From: UBA6265 sp964526965
GTDB taxonomy: Bacteria > Chloroflexota > Chloroflexia > Thermomicrobiales > UBA6265
DNA length: 64,000 nucleotides
Direction of reading: 5' to 3'
Assembly: GCA_964526965.1 (NCBI GenBank)
Contig: CAZGML010000005.1
Location: 1-64,000 of the forward strand
Part shown: piece after piece, positions 14,718 through 23,144 of the stretch
How the letters are laid out: every line of letters starts with the position of its first letter
Position numbering within the stretch: the first letter of the stretch is position 1
The notes under the pieces: generated by a model
Databases searched by the model: none
Seen by the model: the letters and a program-made list of their open reading frames with translations, nothing else
Told to the model about the DNA's origin: nothing
Translations under genes and position numbers: made by a program

Positions 14718-15704
14718 TCAGTCGTTAAGCCGTGGATCGAGAGCGTCGCGCAGTCCGTTACCCAGCAGGTTGATGCAGAGTGCGGTCAGCGTGATGGCCA
14801 TACCGGGAATGAACGTAAACGTCCAGCTGCGGCGGAATACTTCCTGGGCATCGTCCAGCATGTTGCCCCAGCTTGGAGTTGGCATCTGCACACCGAAGCC
14901 GAGGTAGCTCAGTGCTGCCTCATACAGGATCAGGTTTGGCAGTGAGAGCGATGCATACACGATAACGAGCGAAACAACGTTCGGGAAGATGTGCCGCACG
15001 ATAATCGCGCTGTTACTGGCACCGGTTACTCGTGCTGCATCCACATAGTCGCGCTGTTTCAGCGATAGCACCTCACCACGGATGAGACGGCTGACACTTG
15101 TCCAGCCCAGGATCGCGATAATGAACGAGAGTCCAATCGGACCCGGCGAAAGCCATACCGAGAAGAGCAGCAGCAGCGTAATGCTGGGGATACTCATGAG
15201 GGTGTCCACGAAGCGCATCAGCAGGTTGTCGACGAATCCGCCGAAGAAGCCCGCCGCTGCACCAATCGACATACCGATGAGCAGCGAGAAAATGAGCGCC
15301 AGTGAGGCCACCATGAGCGAGATTCGGCCGCCATAGGCAAGACGAATCAGAATATCGCGCCCGGCACCATCCGTACCCAGCCAGTGCCGTACACTCTCAC
15401 CCGAAATCGGGTCGGTATACGTCGAGCCCGGGGGCAGCAGGGCTGCACGCAGGTTGGTGCTCTGGTAGTTGAGCCCGGTCATCCGTTCCAGCAGCGGTGC
15501 ACCCAGCGCGAAAAGCACGATAAGACCGAGAATAATCAACGAAACAACCGCAACGCGATCTTTTTTGAGTCGGCGCCAGGACCGCTTGTAAAAGCCCGGG
15601 GTTTCCTTCAGCGCATCGCGATCAGCGGCACCAAGGCTTGTATACGCCCGTTTCTGGGGTGTTGTGCCGGTCGACTGATCGGTTTTGGTAGCAGAGTTTG
15701 CCAC
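14718..15704 (-). CDS. dppC: Peptide/nickel ABC transporter permease, DppC type
   Basis: This encodes 328 residues with six predicted membrane segments. The EAA-type loop contact for the ATPase is visible in YVDAARVTGASNSAIIVRHIFPNV. A long cytoplasmic N-terminus (about 45 residues) precedes the first segment, as usual for DppC/OppC. It pairs with the DppB-type permease 24 bases upstream. No ATPase gene is next to it, so the DppD/DppF subunits must be encoded elsewhere. Confidence 0.92.
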   Translation of the reverse strand: MANSATKTDQSTGTTPQKRAYTSLGAADRDALKETPGFYKRSWRRLKKDRVAVVSLIILGLIVLFALGAPLLERMTGLNYQSTNLRAALLPPGSTYTDPISGESVRHWLGTDGAGRDILIRLAYGGRISLMVASLALIFSLLIGMSIGAAAGFFGGFVDNLLMRFVDTLMSIPSITLLLLFSVWLSPGPIGLSFIIAILGWTSVSRLIRGEVLSLKQRDYVDAARVTGASNSAIIVRHIFPNVVSLVIVYASLSLPNLILYEAALSYLGFGVQMPTPSWGNMLDDAQEVFRRSWTFTFIPGMAITLTALCINLLGNGLRDALDPRLND

Positions 15705-15728
15705 GATGGGATTCCTTTCTCTCGCCGG

Positions 15729-16709
15729 CTAGTCGAGTCGAACGCGTGGGTCAAGCACGCCGTAGAGGATGTCTGCCAGCAGGTTCCCGAAGACAGTGAG
15801 CACAGCGTAGAACATTACACACGCCATAGCCACTGAATAGTCGCTTTGGCTCAGGCTATTAACCGTTACCTGACCCATTCCGCGGTACCCAAACACGTTT
15901 TCAACAATGAGGGATCCGCCGAAGATATCCGGCACACTCAGGCCAATCAGCGTCACCAGCGGGAGCATGGCGTTCTTCAACGCATGCGTCATCACCACGG
16001 AGCGATACTTCATGCCCTTTGAGGAAGCTGTGCGGATGTAATCCTGGTTAATGGTCTCCAGCATCTGGGCGCGCACGTAGCGGGTCCAGGCGGCCATACT
16101 GCCTACCGTAAGCGCCGCCACCGGCATGATCAGATATTGTATACGATCCAGAACCCAATCGATACCCGTGTGGTCAGCACGCAAGTCATACGTACCGGCC
16201 ACTGGCAAACTTGGCAGACCCCAATTCTGGAACTGAACACCGAAGATGATGATCATCATCATTCCGAGCCACAGCACCGGCGTGGAGTAGAAGAGTGTTG
16301 CCAGAATGGTGGTAATGCGGTCGAAGAAGGAGTTGCGTCGGATAGCGCCCAGGATACCGATCGGAATGGCAAACGCAGCAGCCAAAAGAATGGAAGGAAT
16401 ACTTAAGGCAAGAGTATTTGGAATTGCGGAGCCGATAACGCGGGTAACTGGCTGGGCATTGAGGAAGCTAAATCCGAGGTCGCCTTGCAGGGCGTTACCG
16501 AGCCAGCGGAAATACCGTACATACCATGGGTCATTAAGACCGAGATTTTCACGAATACGCTCAATATCTGCCGGTGTAATGCTTGGGTTGAACTCAATTT
16601 GCGATGTGGGGCTGCCCGGAACCATATTCATCAGGGCGAACACAAGGAAAGAAATCCCTAGCAAAAGAGGCACAAGACCCAATAGCCGGCGAACAATATA
16701 CCGCGTCAT
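15729..16709 (-). CDS. dppB: Peptide/nickel ABC transporter permease, DppB type
   Basis: This encodes 326 residues. It opens with the typical MTRYIVRRLLGLVPLLLGISF and has six membrane segments; the ATPase-contact loop is YIRTASSKGMKYRSVVMTHALKNA. With the downstream DppC-type subunit it forms the membrane pore of an oligopeptide importer. It is separated from the binding-protein gene by 151 bases holding two strong palindromes, which probably reduce its expression relative to that gene. Confidence 0.93.
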   Translation of the reverse strand: MTRYIVRRLLGLVPLLLGISFLVFALMNMVPGSPTSQIEFNPSITPADIERIRENLGLNDPWYVRYFRWLGNALQGDLGFSFLNAQPVTRVIGSAIPNTLALSIPSILLAAAFAIPIGILGAIRRNSFFDRITTILATLFYSTPVLWLGMMMIIIFGVQFQNWGLPSLPVAGTYDLRADHTGIDWVLDRIQYLIMPVAALTVGSMAAWTRYVRAQMLETINQDYIRTASSKGMKYRSVVMTHALKNAMLPLVTLIGLSVPDIFGGSLIVENVFGYRGMGQVTVNSLSQSDYSVAMACVMFYAVLTVFGNLLADILYGVLDPRVRLD

Positions 16710-16792
16710 ATTACGAATCCTCTAATCCCTGTATAGATTATGAAGCTTCACTGGAGCCAGGCAGGGATACGACGAGAGTTGGATTTCGGCGG

Positions 16793-16824
16793 GATTTGGG
16801 GGCAGCACGTGCTGCCCCCAAATC
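16793..16824. terminator. Perfect 32-base palindrome in the peptide transporter operon
   Basis: GATTTGGGGGCAGCAC is followed directly by its exact reverse complement, with no loop. It lies between the binding-protein stop (16861) and the permease start (16709). A second, slightly imperfect inverted repeat (ACACAA-T-CAAATC / GATTTG-TTGTGT) follows at 16827-16856. Together they look like a partial terminator or 3'-end stabiliser. Confidence 0.65.
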
Positions 16825-16860
16825 TCACACAATCAAATCGAAGAGATTTGTTGTGTTTGG

Positions 16861-18654
16861 TTATGCATCAACCCAGGCGCGGTTCAGCCACCAGAAGGCG
16901 CTGTAGCCGTTCGGGAAGAAGTTGTGAACTCGTGGGCTTGCACCCATGATGTTCTGGCGGAATACGTTGATTCCGATGGCAGCGTCGTCATTGACGATAT
17001 TCGACATTTCCTGAAGAATCTCAATGCGAGCTTCCTGGTCAACTTCGGTCTTGGATGGCTCAATGAGCGCATCGTAGTCCGGGTTGCTGTAGCGCATGCT
17101 GTTGAAGCCGTTCGGCGGAGTGGATTCGGTGGCGAACATGGCGTCCTGGCCACCATCGATGCTCCACTGGAAGCCCTGAACACACACGCCGTAGTTACCG
17201 GCATCGGTGTCATCAAGCAGGGTCTGGAACGGCACGGCCGAGGTGATCGCCTCGATACCAACTTCGCTCCATGCGTCCTGCATGTACGGGATCTGCACCG
17301 GGTACGTGGTTGTACCTTCGGAGTACATCACGTCCATGGTCAGCTTCTGGCCATCCTTCTCGCGGATACCATCGCCATCTTCGTCGACCCAGCCAGCTTC
17401 CTCGAGGAGGGACATGGCCATTTCCGGATCGTAGTTGTAGATGGTGTTGACGCTGCTCGGATCGTACGCAATCGAGAGAACCGGCTGCGTACCATCGGCC
17501 TGGATGGCGTAACCGAAGTACACCATGTCGGCGAGCAGGGTGCGGTCGAGTGCGTAAAGCATGGCCTGGCGCACGCGAACATCTGTGTAGAGTTCGGTCT
17601 TGGTCTCGTCCTGGTTGCAGTGGTAGTAGTTCATGCTCGTGGTGTCATATGCCACGATCTGCAGTTCAGGGTTGGACTCGGCAATTACGTCGGCGCTGTC
17701 GAAGCCGATACCACCGATGTCGGATCCACCAGACTGCAGGGATGCAATCACGGTGTTGCCGTCGGCAACAACCTGGTAGATGAAGCGATCGATGTTCGGC
17801 ACCTGGTCCGGCTGCCAGTAATCTTCGTTCTTCACGAGGGAAACGGTCTCGCCGAGGTTCCACTCTTCGAACTTGAATGGGCCGGTGCCCACAACGCGGG
17901 ACGGATCGGTTCCGGTGGAACCACCATCGCTCGGCCAGTCAGCCGGGTCAACATCAGCCCAGATGTGTGCCGGCAGAATGCCGAACTGACCAAGGGCCTC
18001 AGTCAGGAAGATACCGGACGGAGCCTTGGCGTAGAACTTGACGGTGTAGTCGTCAACGGCTTCGTAGCTGTCGAGAACGCTCTCAACGGTGACCTTGCGG
18101 ACACTCTGGCTGTTCTCGGCGAGGGCACCGTCGAATGTGGCGATCACGTCTTCAGAGGTGAAGGGCTCGCCGTCGTGCCAAACGATGTTTTCGTTCAGGT
18201 AGATGGTGTACTCAAGGCCATCGGCGCTGATTTCCCAGCCATCGGCGAGGCCGGTGGGGATATCAGTGCCGTCAACAACCGAGCCACCAATGAGGGTCTC
18301 GAAAACCTGGTTCCAGATGTAGCTGGAGTAGACGTCCGTCGAGAGCACCGGGTTAAGCGTACCGATGTCGGTGCTTTCCTGGTAAATGATCTCGCCGCCC
18401 ATGTTTTCGGGCTCTTCGAAATCAAATGCTTCTTCGATGGTGGCCATGGCCTCTTCGCGGGTCATGGTGTTGGTAATAACTTCGCCACCGCCAGATGGGC
18501 TTGCCTCTGGCGTCTGCGCGGCTGCCGAGCGTGCCAGCATACCTGCTGCACCGGCGCTTACGCCAAGAGCAGTTGCGCGGCGCATAAAGCCTCGGCGACT
18601 TACTTTGCCTTCGCGGAGCTGATCCACAAGGGCATTGATCTCCAACTTGTTCAT
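16861..18654 (-). CDS. Tat-exported peptide-binding protein of an ABC transporter
   Basis: This encodes 597 residues, family 5 extracellular solute-binding (DppA/OppA-like). The N-terminus has a twin-arginine signal (SRRGFMRR, then a hydrophobic stretch and ARSAAAQ). The body shows family landmarks such as the HDGEPFTSEDVIATFDGAL region and VRQAMLYALDRTLLADMVYFG. It captures peptides outside the membrane for the two permeases downstream. Its ribosome-binding site lies in the loop of a hairpin (18657-18676). Confidence 0.93.
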   Translation of the reverse strand: MNKLEINALVDQLREGKVSRRGFMRRATALGVSAGAAGMLARSAAAQTPEASPSGGGEVITNTMTREEAMATIEEAFDFEEPENMGGEIIYQESTDIGTLNPVLSTDVYSSYIWNQVFETLIGGSVVDGTDIPTGLADGWEISADGLEYTIYLNENIVWHDGEPFTSEDVIATFDGALAENSQSVRKVTVESVLDSYEAVDDYTVKFYAKAPSGIFLTEALGQFGILPAHIWADVDPADWPSDGGSTGTDPSRVVGTGPFKFEEWNLGETVSLVKNEDYWQPDQVPNIDRFIYQVVADGNTVIASLQSGGSDIGGIGFDSADVIAESNPELQIVAYDTTSMNYYHCNQDETKTELYTDVRVRQAMLYALDRTLLADMVYFGYAIQADGTQPVLSIAYDPSSVNTIYNYDPEMAMSLLEEAGWVDEDGDGIREKDGQKLTMDVMYSEGTTTYPVQIPYMQDAWSEVGIEAITSAVPFQTLLDDTDAGNYGVCVQGFQWSIDGGQDAMFATESTPPNGFNSMRYSNPDYDALIEPSKTEVDQEARIEILQEMSNIVNDDAAIGINVFRQNIMGASPRVHNFFPNGYSAFWWLNRAWVDA

Positions 18655-18656
18655 GC

Positions 18657-18676
18657 TTTAGACCCCCTAGTCTAAA
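18657..18676 (-). promoter_or_regulatory. Hairpin presenting the ribosome-binding site
   Basis: On the minus strand TTTAGAC and GTCTAAA form a perfect 7-bp stem; the six-base loop is TAGGGG and is part of the AGGGGG Shine-Dalgarno sequence. The stem ends three bases before the ATG at 18654, so folding could control translation of the binding protein. Confidence 0.5.
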
Positions 18677-19055
18677 TACTCGCTGAAGCGCCAACTCTGA
18701 CGCTCCATCGGCTCAGGATGGCAACGTGTATCCTGAACACACCGTAACGCTACGCGCAGGTATACACCTATTGTGATACTCAGCCGCATGGAAATTCAAC
18801 GTGAGAACGCTGGGAATGTGGAGTTCCAGGTACGAACACGGTCTGCGACGTGGTGCTCATTCGCCACCTTTGCAGCCGCTGTTCCACATTGAACCGGCAA
18901 TTCTTGCGCGTGAACCCTGCTCGCTTATCAACTCAAGGCGATATCTACGAGTCCAATAATAAGCGCAAAACCCCCGCGGGGCAAATGGAGTTGAATTTTG
19001 TGTTCAACCAGATACCTGGTCCAAACCCCGATCCGCGCATCGTTGACGGGTTTCC
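18677..19055. other. Gene-free stretch upstream of tRNA-Glu
   Basis: About 380 bases between the binding-protein gene and the tRNA-Glu promoter. I see no RNA gene or credible coding frame; CCCCGCGGGG near 18975 is a small palindrome. The promoter of the peptide transporter operon must lie here, but no clear -35/-10 pair stood out. Confidence 0.5.
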
Positions 19056-19084
19056 TTGACACCCTTCGCATTACCACGTACTAT
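19056..19084 (+). promoter_or_regulatory. Promoter of tRNA-Glu
   Basis: Consensus TTGACA (19056-19061), a 17-base spacer and TACTAT (19079-19084) lie 12 bases before the mature tRNA. Confidence 0.85.
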
Positions 19085-19096
19085 TCATCCCGCTGC

Positions 19097-19173
19097 GCCC
19101 CGTTAGTCTAGTGGCCCAGGACGTCACCCTTTCAAGGTGAAGACCACCGGTTCGAATCCGGTACGGGGTACCA
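19097..19173 (+). tRNA. tRNA-Glu (TTC)
   Basis: Acceptor GCCCCGT/ACGGGGT, anticodon stem TCACC/GGTGA around CTTTCAA (anticodon TTC), and T-arm ACCGG-TTCGAAT-CCGGT are all present. CCA is encoded. Confidence 0.97.
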
Positions 19174-19202
19174 GAGGCCAGAGCATTGCTCTGGCCTCTT
19201 CT
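19173..19202 (+). terminator. Terminator of tRNA-Glu
   Basis: AGAGGCCAGAGC and GCTCTGGCCTCT form a perfect 12-bp stem with a three-base loop, followed by TCTC. The stem begins at the last base of the tRNA. Confidence 0.85.
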
Positions 19203-19237
19203 CGTTAACTCGCACGTTCATTGAGGAGGACCGATTC

Positions 19238-19717
19238 GTGCCGACTGCGGAGCAGATCATCTCAACCCTGAACCTGCAACCCTTGGAAGGCGAGGGCGGG
19301 TTCTTCCGCCGATCGTGGACGCTTCCGTCAGAATCTGGTCCACCGCTTGCTACAGCTATCTATTACCTGATGACCCCGGAATCGTTCAGCGCACTCCATC
19401 GGCTCTATGCAGACGAACTCTTCCACTTCTATATGGGAGACCCCTGCGAGCAAATCGTCATTGACGAACACGGAACCCTCACAACAACGACCCTCGGCAG
19501 CGACATTCTCGCTGGCCAGCAGGTGCAAACCTCTGTGCCGAAAGGCCATTGGCAGGGAGCCCGCTTGTTGGAAGGTGGCGAGTGGGCGTTGCTCGGCACG
19601 ACCATGACCCCCGGCTTTTACGAAGATGGGTTCGAACTGGCCACGCAGGATGACCTAAACGCCCTGCCGCCCGAAGTCGCCACCATAGCTACCAGCTATT
19701 TGGCCAACGGGGCATAA
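19238..19717 (+). CDS. Cupin-fold protein, DUF985 family
   Basis: This encodes 159 residues; GTG 19238 follows GAGGAGGA. Family landmarks are EGEGGFFRRSW, ATAIYYLMTPE, SALHRLYADELFHFYMGDP and the closing APGF-like TPGFYEDGFELA. The fold is a double-stranded beta-helix; the His/Glu pair in HRLYADE is the likely metal or ligand site. The biochemical role of the family is not established. It may head a transcript with the two genes that follow. Confidence 0.85.
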   Translation: MPTAEQIISTLNLQPLEGEGGFFRRSWTLPSESGPPLATAIYYLMTPESFSALHRLYADELFHFYMGDPCEQIVIDEHGTLTTTTLGSDILAGQQVQTSVPKGHWQGARLLEGGEWALLGTTMTPGFYEDGFELATQDDLNALPPEVATIATSYLANGA

Positions 19718-19774
19718 TAGGAACAATTCGTCACGACGTGGCTCGTTTTGTGTGTATCAGGTGAGGAGCGAACT

Positions 19775-20755
19775 TTGGATATTATTCTTCCGGTTGCAGG
19801 ATTGGGCAGTCGATTACGGCCACATACCTGGAGCAAGCCGAAGCCGCTGGTGACCGTTGCCGGCAAGGCCATGATGGCGCATGTGCTCGATCGCGTGATG
19901 CCGCTTAAGCCCGGCAAGATCGTGTTCATCACCGGCTACCTCGGTGACCAGATTGAGGCGTGGGCACGCGAAAACTATCCTGATACGGAACTGGTTTTCG
20001 TTGAGCAGCCCGAAATGCTCGGCCAAAGCGATGCGCTCTACCGCACGCGTGAGCATGTGGATGGCGACGCGCTGATGATCTTCCCGGATGCGCTTTTCGA
20101 AGCCAGCTTCAACAAAATCGCCGATTCCACAGCCGATGGCATCGCCTACACCTATTATGTAGAAGACCCAAGTGCCTACGGTGTGGCCCTGCTCGATGAT
20201 GACGGGTTCATCACCCGGTTGATCGAGAAGCCGCAGGAGCCTGTGTCCCACGAGGCGCTCACTGGCATCTACTACTTCCGCGAATGGCAGAAGTTGATGC
20301 AGGCCATCGAAAAGCAGTTCGAGCAGGAGATCATGCTCAAGGGCGAGTACTTCATTGCCGATGCAATTCAGATCATGATCGACGAAGGCGCGAAGTTCGA
20401 AATCGAGCAGATCAAGGTCTGGGAAGATTGCGGCAACGCCGAAGCACTCCTGAATGCCAATCGCTACCTGCTCGGGTCCGAGCCGCCCAGCCCGGCCCAG
20501 CGCACCGGCAGCCTCATCGTTCCACCCAGCTACGTGCACCGCGATGCCGTGCTGGAAGACGCTGTTGTCGGCCCGTACGCCAGCATCGGCTCGGGTACCG
20601 TGGTGCGCAACAGCGTGATTCGCGATTCGATCGTTGAAGATGACTCAGAAGTGGTAGACGCAATCCTGCAGCAGTCCGTTGTAGGTAGCAAGGTCACCAT
20701 CCATGGCAGCGCTCGCAGCATTAGCGTGGGCGAAAACGGCAAGGTATACCTGTGA
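19775..20755 (+). CDS. Sugar-1-phosphate nucleotidyltransferase
   Basis: This encodes 326 residues. TTG 19775 follows GAGGAGCGAAC and fits the domain start exactly (DIILPVAGLGSRLRPHTWSKPKPL). The nucleotide loop GLGSRLRP and Lys in SKPKPLV mark the glucose-1-phosphate thymidylyl/uridylyltransferase superfamily; IFPDALFE carries a catalytic Asp. The last 80 residues look like a left-handed beta-helix (hexapeptide) domain. It makes an NDP-sugar for envelope polysaccharide; the exact sugar and nucleotide are unclear. It overlaps prmA by four bases. Confidence 0.85.
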   Translation: MDIILPVAGLGSRLRPHTWSKPKPLVTVAGKAMMAHVLDRVMPLKPGKIVFITGYLGDQIEAWARENYPDTELVFVEQPEMLGQSDALYRTREHVDGDALMIFPDALFEASFNKIADSTADGIAYTYYVEDPSAYGVALLDDDGFITRLIEKPQEPVSHEALTGIYYFREWQKLMQAIEKQFEQEIMLKGEYFIADAIQIMIDEGAKFEIEQIKVWEDCGNAEALLNANRYLLGSEPPSPAQRTGSLIVPPSYVHRDAVLEDAVVGPYASIGSGTVVRNSVIRDSIVEDDSEVVDAILQQSVVGSKVTIHGSARSISVGENGKVYL

Positions 20756-21729
20756 CCGACGATAACGAGAAGGCCCCACACAGCATTAGTGTGAACGCCA
20801 TTACGCATACGCCAGACCGCGTTTGGTACCAGCTATCCGTAGACGTGGACAACGAGGCCGTTGAAGCCGTGACCGAGCTCTTTGGTCGCTATGGATTCAA
20901 CAACGGTGTCGCTATCGACGAGCCCTACGTGCAGGACCAGGATGGCGATAACCTCGGCATCGATCTGGAAAAGCCGTTCACCATCCATACTTACATCCCC
21001 GATGAGGATTTCGATCCGGCGATCATCGAGGAGTTGCGTCAGGCCCTGTATTACCTTGGTCAGTTGCGTGGAATCAGCGATGTTCGCGTGACCAATCTGC
21101 AGGAGCAGGATTGGGCCAACGCCTGGAAGGAACACTTCCAGGTGCATCGCATCGGCGAGCGCGTGGTGATTCGTCCGCCCTGGCGCGAGTTCGAGCCCGA
21201 AGGTGACGACATCGAAGTAATCCTCGACCCTGGTATGGCGTTCGGAACCGGTCTTCACCCCAGCACGCGTCTGAGCATGCTTGGTACAGAAGAGGTGGTG
21301 AAACCCGGCGATACCGTGCTCGATGTTGGTACCGGTAGCGGCATCCTCGCCTTCGCCGCTGCCAAACTCGGCGCAGAGAAGGTGGATACCGTCGACGTCG
21401 AGACAGTCGCGGTAAAAGCCACCGCCGAAAATGCCGAGCTCAACGATTTGTCAGACAAAATCACGGTTGAACTTGGTAGCGTGGGGGAGGGCCAGCCGTT
21501 CTGGGGCGAGCAGTACGATGTCGTGCTTGCGAACATCATCTCCCGCATTCTCATCGAACTCTGCGAGCCAATCGTGGCGCACGCCAAACCCGGCGGAAAG
21601 ATCGTGCTCGCCGGCATCATCGAATCTCGCGAACAGGATGTGATCGACGCGTTCGAACAAGCCGGTGCCCGGGTAACCAACCGTCGCTTCGCGGAGGATT
21701 GGGTCAGCCTCGTTCTCACCAGGGATTAA
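20752..21729 (+). CDS. prmA: Ribosomal protein L11 methyltransferase
   Basis: This encodes 325 residues from a GTG overlapping the previous stop (GTGA). The N-terminal substrate-recognition domain (to about 140) is followed by the methyltransferase domain: LDPGMAFGTGLHPSTRL, the AdoMet loop VLDVGTGSGILAFAAAKLGA and the VLANIISRIL segment. It trimethylates L11 on several amino groups. The operon ends at the terminator 21772-21804. Confidence 0.93.
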   Translation: MTDDNEKAPHSISVNAITHTPDRVWYQLSVDVDNEAVEAVTELFGRYGFNNGVAIDEPYVQDQDGDNLGIDLEKPFTIHTYIPDEDFDPAIIEELRQALYYLGQLRGISDVRVTNLQEQDWANAWKEHFQVHRIGERVVIRPPWREFEPEGDDIEVILDPGMAFGTGLHPSTRLSMLGTEEVVKPGDTVLDVGTGSGILAFAAAKLGAEKVDTVDVETVAVKATAENAELNDLSDKITVELGSVGEGQPFWGEQYDVVLANIISRILIELCEPIVAHAKPGGKIVLAGIIESREQDVIDAFEQAGARVTNRRFAEDWVSLVLTRD

Positions 21730-21771
21730 CCCGGCGGCACTTGAGATGCGAACAACCGGATAAAGATGTAC

Positions 21772-21806
21772 TGGAGCCTGTGGCAACACCTTCCACAGGC
21801 TCCAAT
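21772..21806 (+). terminator. Terminator after prmA
   Basis: TGGAGCCTGTGG and CCACAGGCTCCA form a perfect 12-bp stem with a nine-base loop, followed by ATATTT. Confidence 0.85.
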
Positions 21807-21910
21807 ATTTGACCAGCGATATCCATGAATTGTTGGTGCAGACCTCATTGATCGAATCAAACACCTGGCCGAAAATGGATACAAAAGACGAAGCACCAAA
21901 GGAGAACCCC

Positions 21911-23071
21911 ATGCGCTCACCACATCATTTGCACACTCGCGCTGTTCACGCCGGCAGGGACGATTTGACGGATTTGGGCGTGCATGCTGTACCCATCGAT
22001 CTCTCCACCACGTATCCCAATCGCGATATGCACGCCGAAGCAGAGCGGCTCGATCTCCTCACCACCGGTGCCAGGGACGACGGCCAGCCGGTGTATGCCC
22101 GGGTCGATAACCCAACCGTGCACCGCTTCGAGGAAGCACTTGCTTCCATGGAATCCCAGGAAGCTGCAGTCGCCTTTGCATCCGGCATGGCTGCGCTCAC
22201 TGCCTGCCTGTTGGCGACCGTTGCCGCTGAAAAACCACATATCGTCGCCGTCCGCCCGCTCTACGGCACGTCTGATTTCCTGCTCGAATCGGGAATGCTT
22301 GGCGTCACAACCACTTTTGTAAATGCCGAAGAAGCCGGGGCAGCTATCCGACCGGATACCGGCCTGGTGATCGTGGAATCGCCGGCAAACCCCACGTTGG
22401 ACGAAGTTGACATTCGCAAACTCGTAAACGATTGTGGCGATGTGCCAGTGTTGGTGGACAATACATTTGCGACACCGGTTTTGCAGCGCCCGGCCGAACT
22501 GGGTGCGTCTATCGTGTTGCATAGCGCCACCAAGTTTCTGGGCGGCCATGGTGATGTGCTGGCTGGCGTTATCGCCTGTAGCGAGGAATACGCTCGCGAG
22601 ATCCGCAATATTCGTTACGCAACCGGCGGTACGTTGCACCCGCTTTCCGGCTACCTGCTCTTGCGTGGACTTTCGACACTCCCAATCCGAATGCAGGCAG
22701 CATCCGAGAACGCACGCATCCTGGCGCATCGGCTGGCAAGCCACCCGGCCATCACCTCGGTCTACTATCCAGGTCTCAACGCAAGCAGACCGTCTAACCA
22801 AATGGAGAGCGGCGGAGCGATGTTGTCGTTCGAAGTAGCAGGCGATCCGGCAGATGTCATTGGCGGCGTCAAGCTCATCACCCCGGCCGTTAGCCTTGGC
22901 AGTGTAGATACGCTCATCCAAAACCCGGCTGCTATCAGTCACCGCATTATGGATCCCGACATTCGCCAGGGAATCGGGATTGGAGACAAGCTACTCCGTA
23001 TGTCCGTGGGCATCGAACATGTCGACGACCTGTGGAATGACCTCTCGCAGACACTCGCGGGAATGGCGTAA
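21911..23071 (+). CDS. PLP-dependent Cys/Met-metabolism lyase or synthase
   Basis: This encodes 386 residues; ATG 21911 follows AAAGGAG. It belongs to the trans-sulphuration family (methionine gamma-lyase, cystathionine gamma-synthase or beta/gamma-lyase). Landmarks: YARVDNPTVHRFEEALASME (phosphate-binding Tyr/Arg), FASGMAALTA, PLYGTSDFL, VDNTFATP and the PLP Lys in HSATKFLGGHGD. Members differ subtly, so I cannot choose the reaction. It stands alone after a terminator and meets the PP2C gene tail to tail. Confidence 0.88.
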   Translation: MRSPHHLHTRAVHAGRDDLTDLGVHAVPIDLSTTYPNRDMHAEAERLDLLTTGARDDGQPVYARVDNPTVHRFEEALASMESQEAAVAFASGMAALTACLLATVAAEKPHIVAVRPLYGTSDFLLESGMLGVTTTFVNAEEAGAAIRPDTGLVIVESPANPTLDEVDIRKLVNDCGDVPVLVDNTFATPVLQRPAELGASIVLHSATKFLGGHGDVLAGVIACSEEYAREIRNIRYATGGTLHPLSGYLLLRGLSTLPIRMQAASENARILAHRLASHPAITSVYYPGLNASRPSNQMESGGAMLSFEVAGDPADVIGGVKLITPAVSLGSVDTLIQNPAAISHRIMDPDIRQGIGIGDKLLRMSVGIEHVDDLWNDLSQTLAGMA

Positions 23072-23089
23072 ACCGGATTAAGACAATGA

Positions 23090-23120
23090 GGCGGACGTCT
23101 CTCGAAGGGAAACGTCCGCC
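23090..23120. terminator. Bidirectional terminator between convergent genes
   Basis: GGCGGACGT and ACGTCCGCC form a perfect 9-bp stem around a 13-base loop between the PLP enzyme stop (23071) and the PP2C stop (23145). T-runs are weak. Confidence 0.6.
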
Positions 23121-23144
23121 GGTCTTCATTGCGCAAGTTTTAGC

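Noticed and set aside
16924..18675. Plus-strand frame of 583 codons
   Set aside because: Antisense to the Tat-exported peptide-binding protein; no start signal or recognisable domain.
18850..19059. Small plus-strand frame of 69 codons upstream of tRNA-Glu
   Set aside because: No ribosome-binding site and no protein-like composition; it runs into the tRNA promoter.
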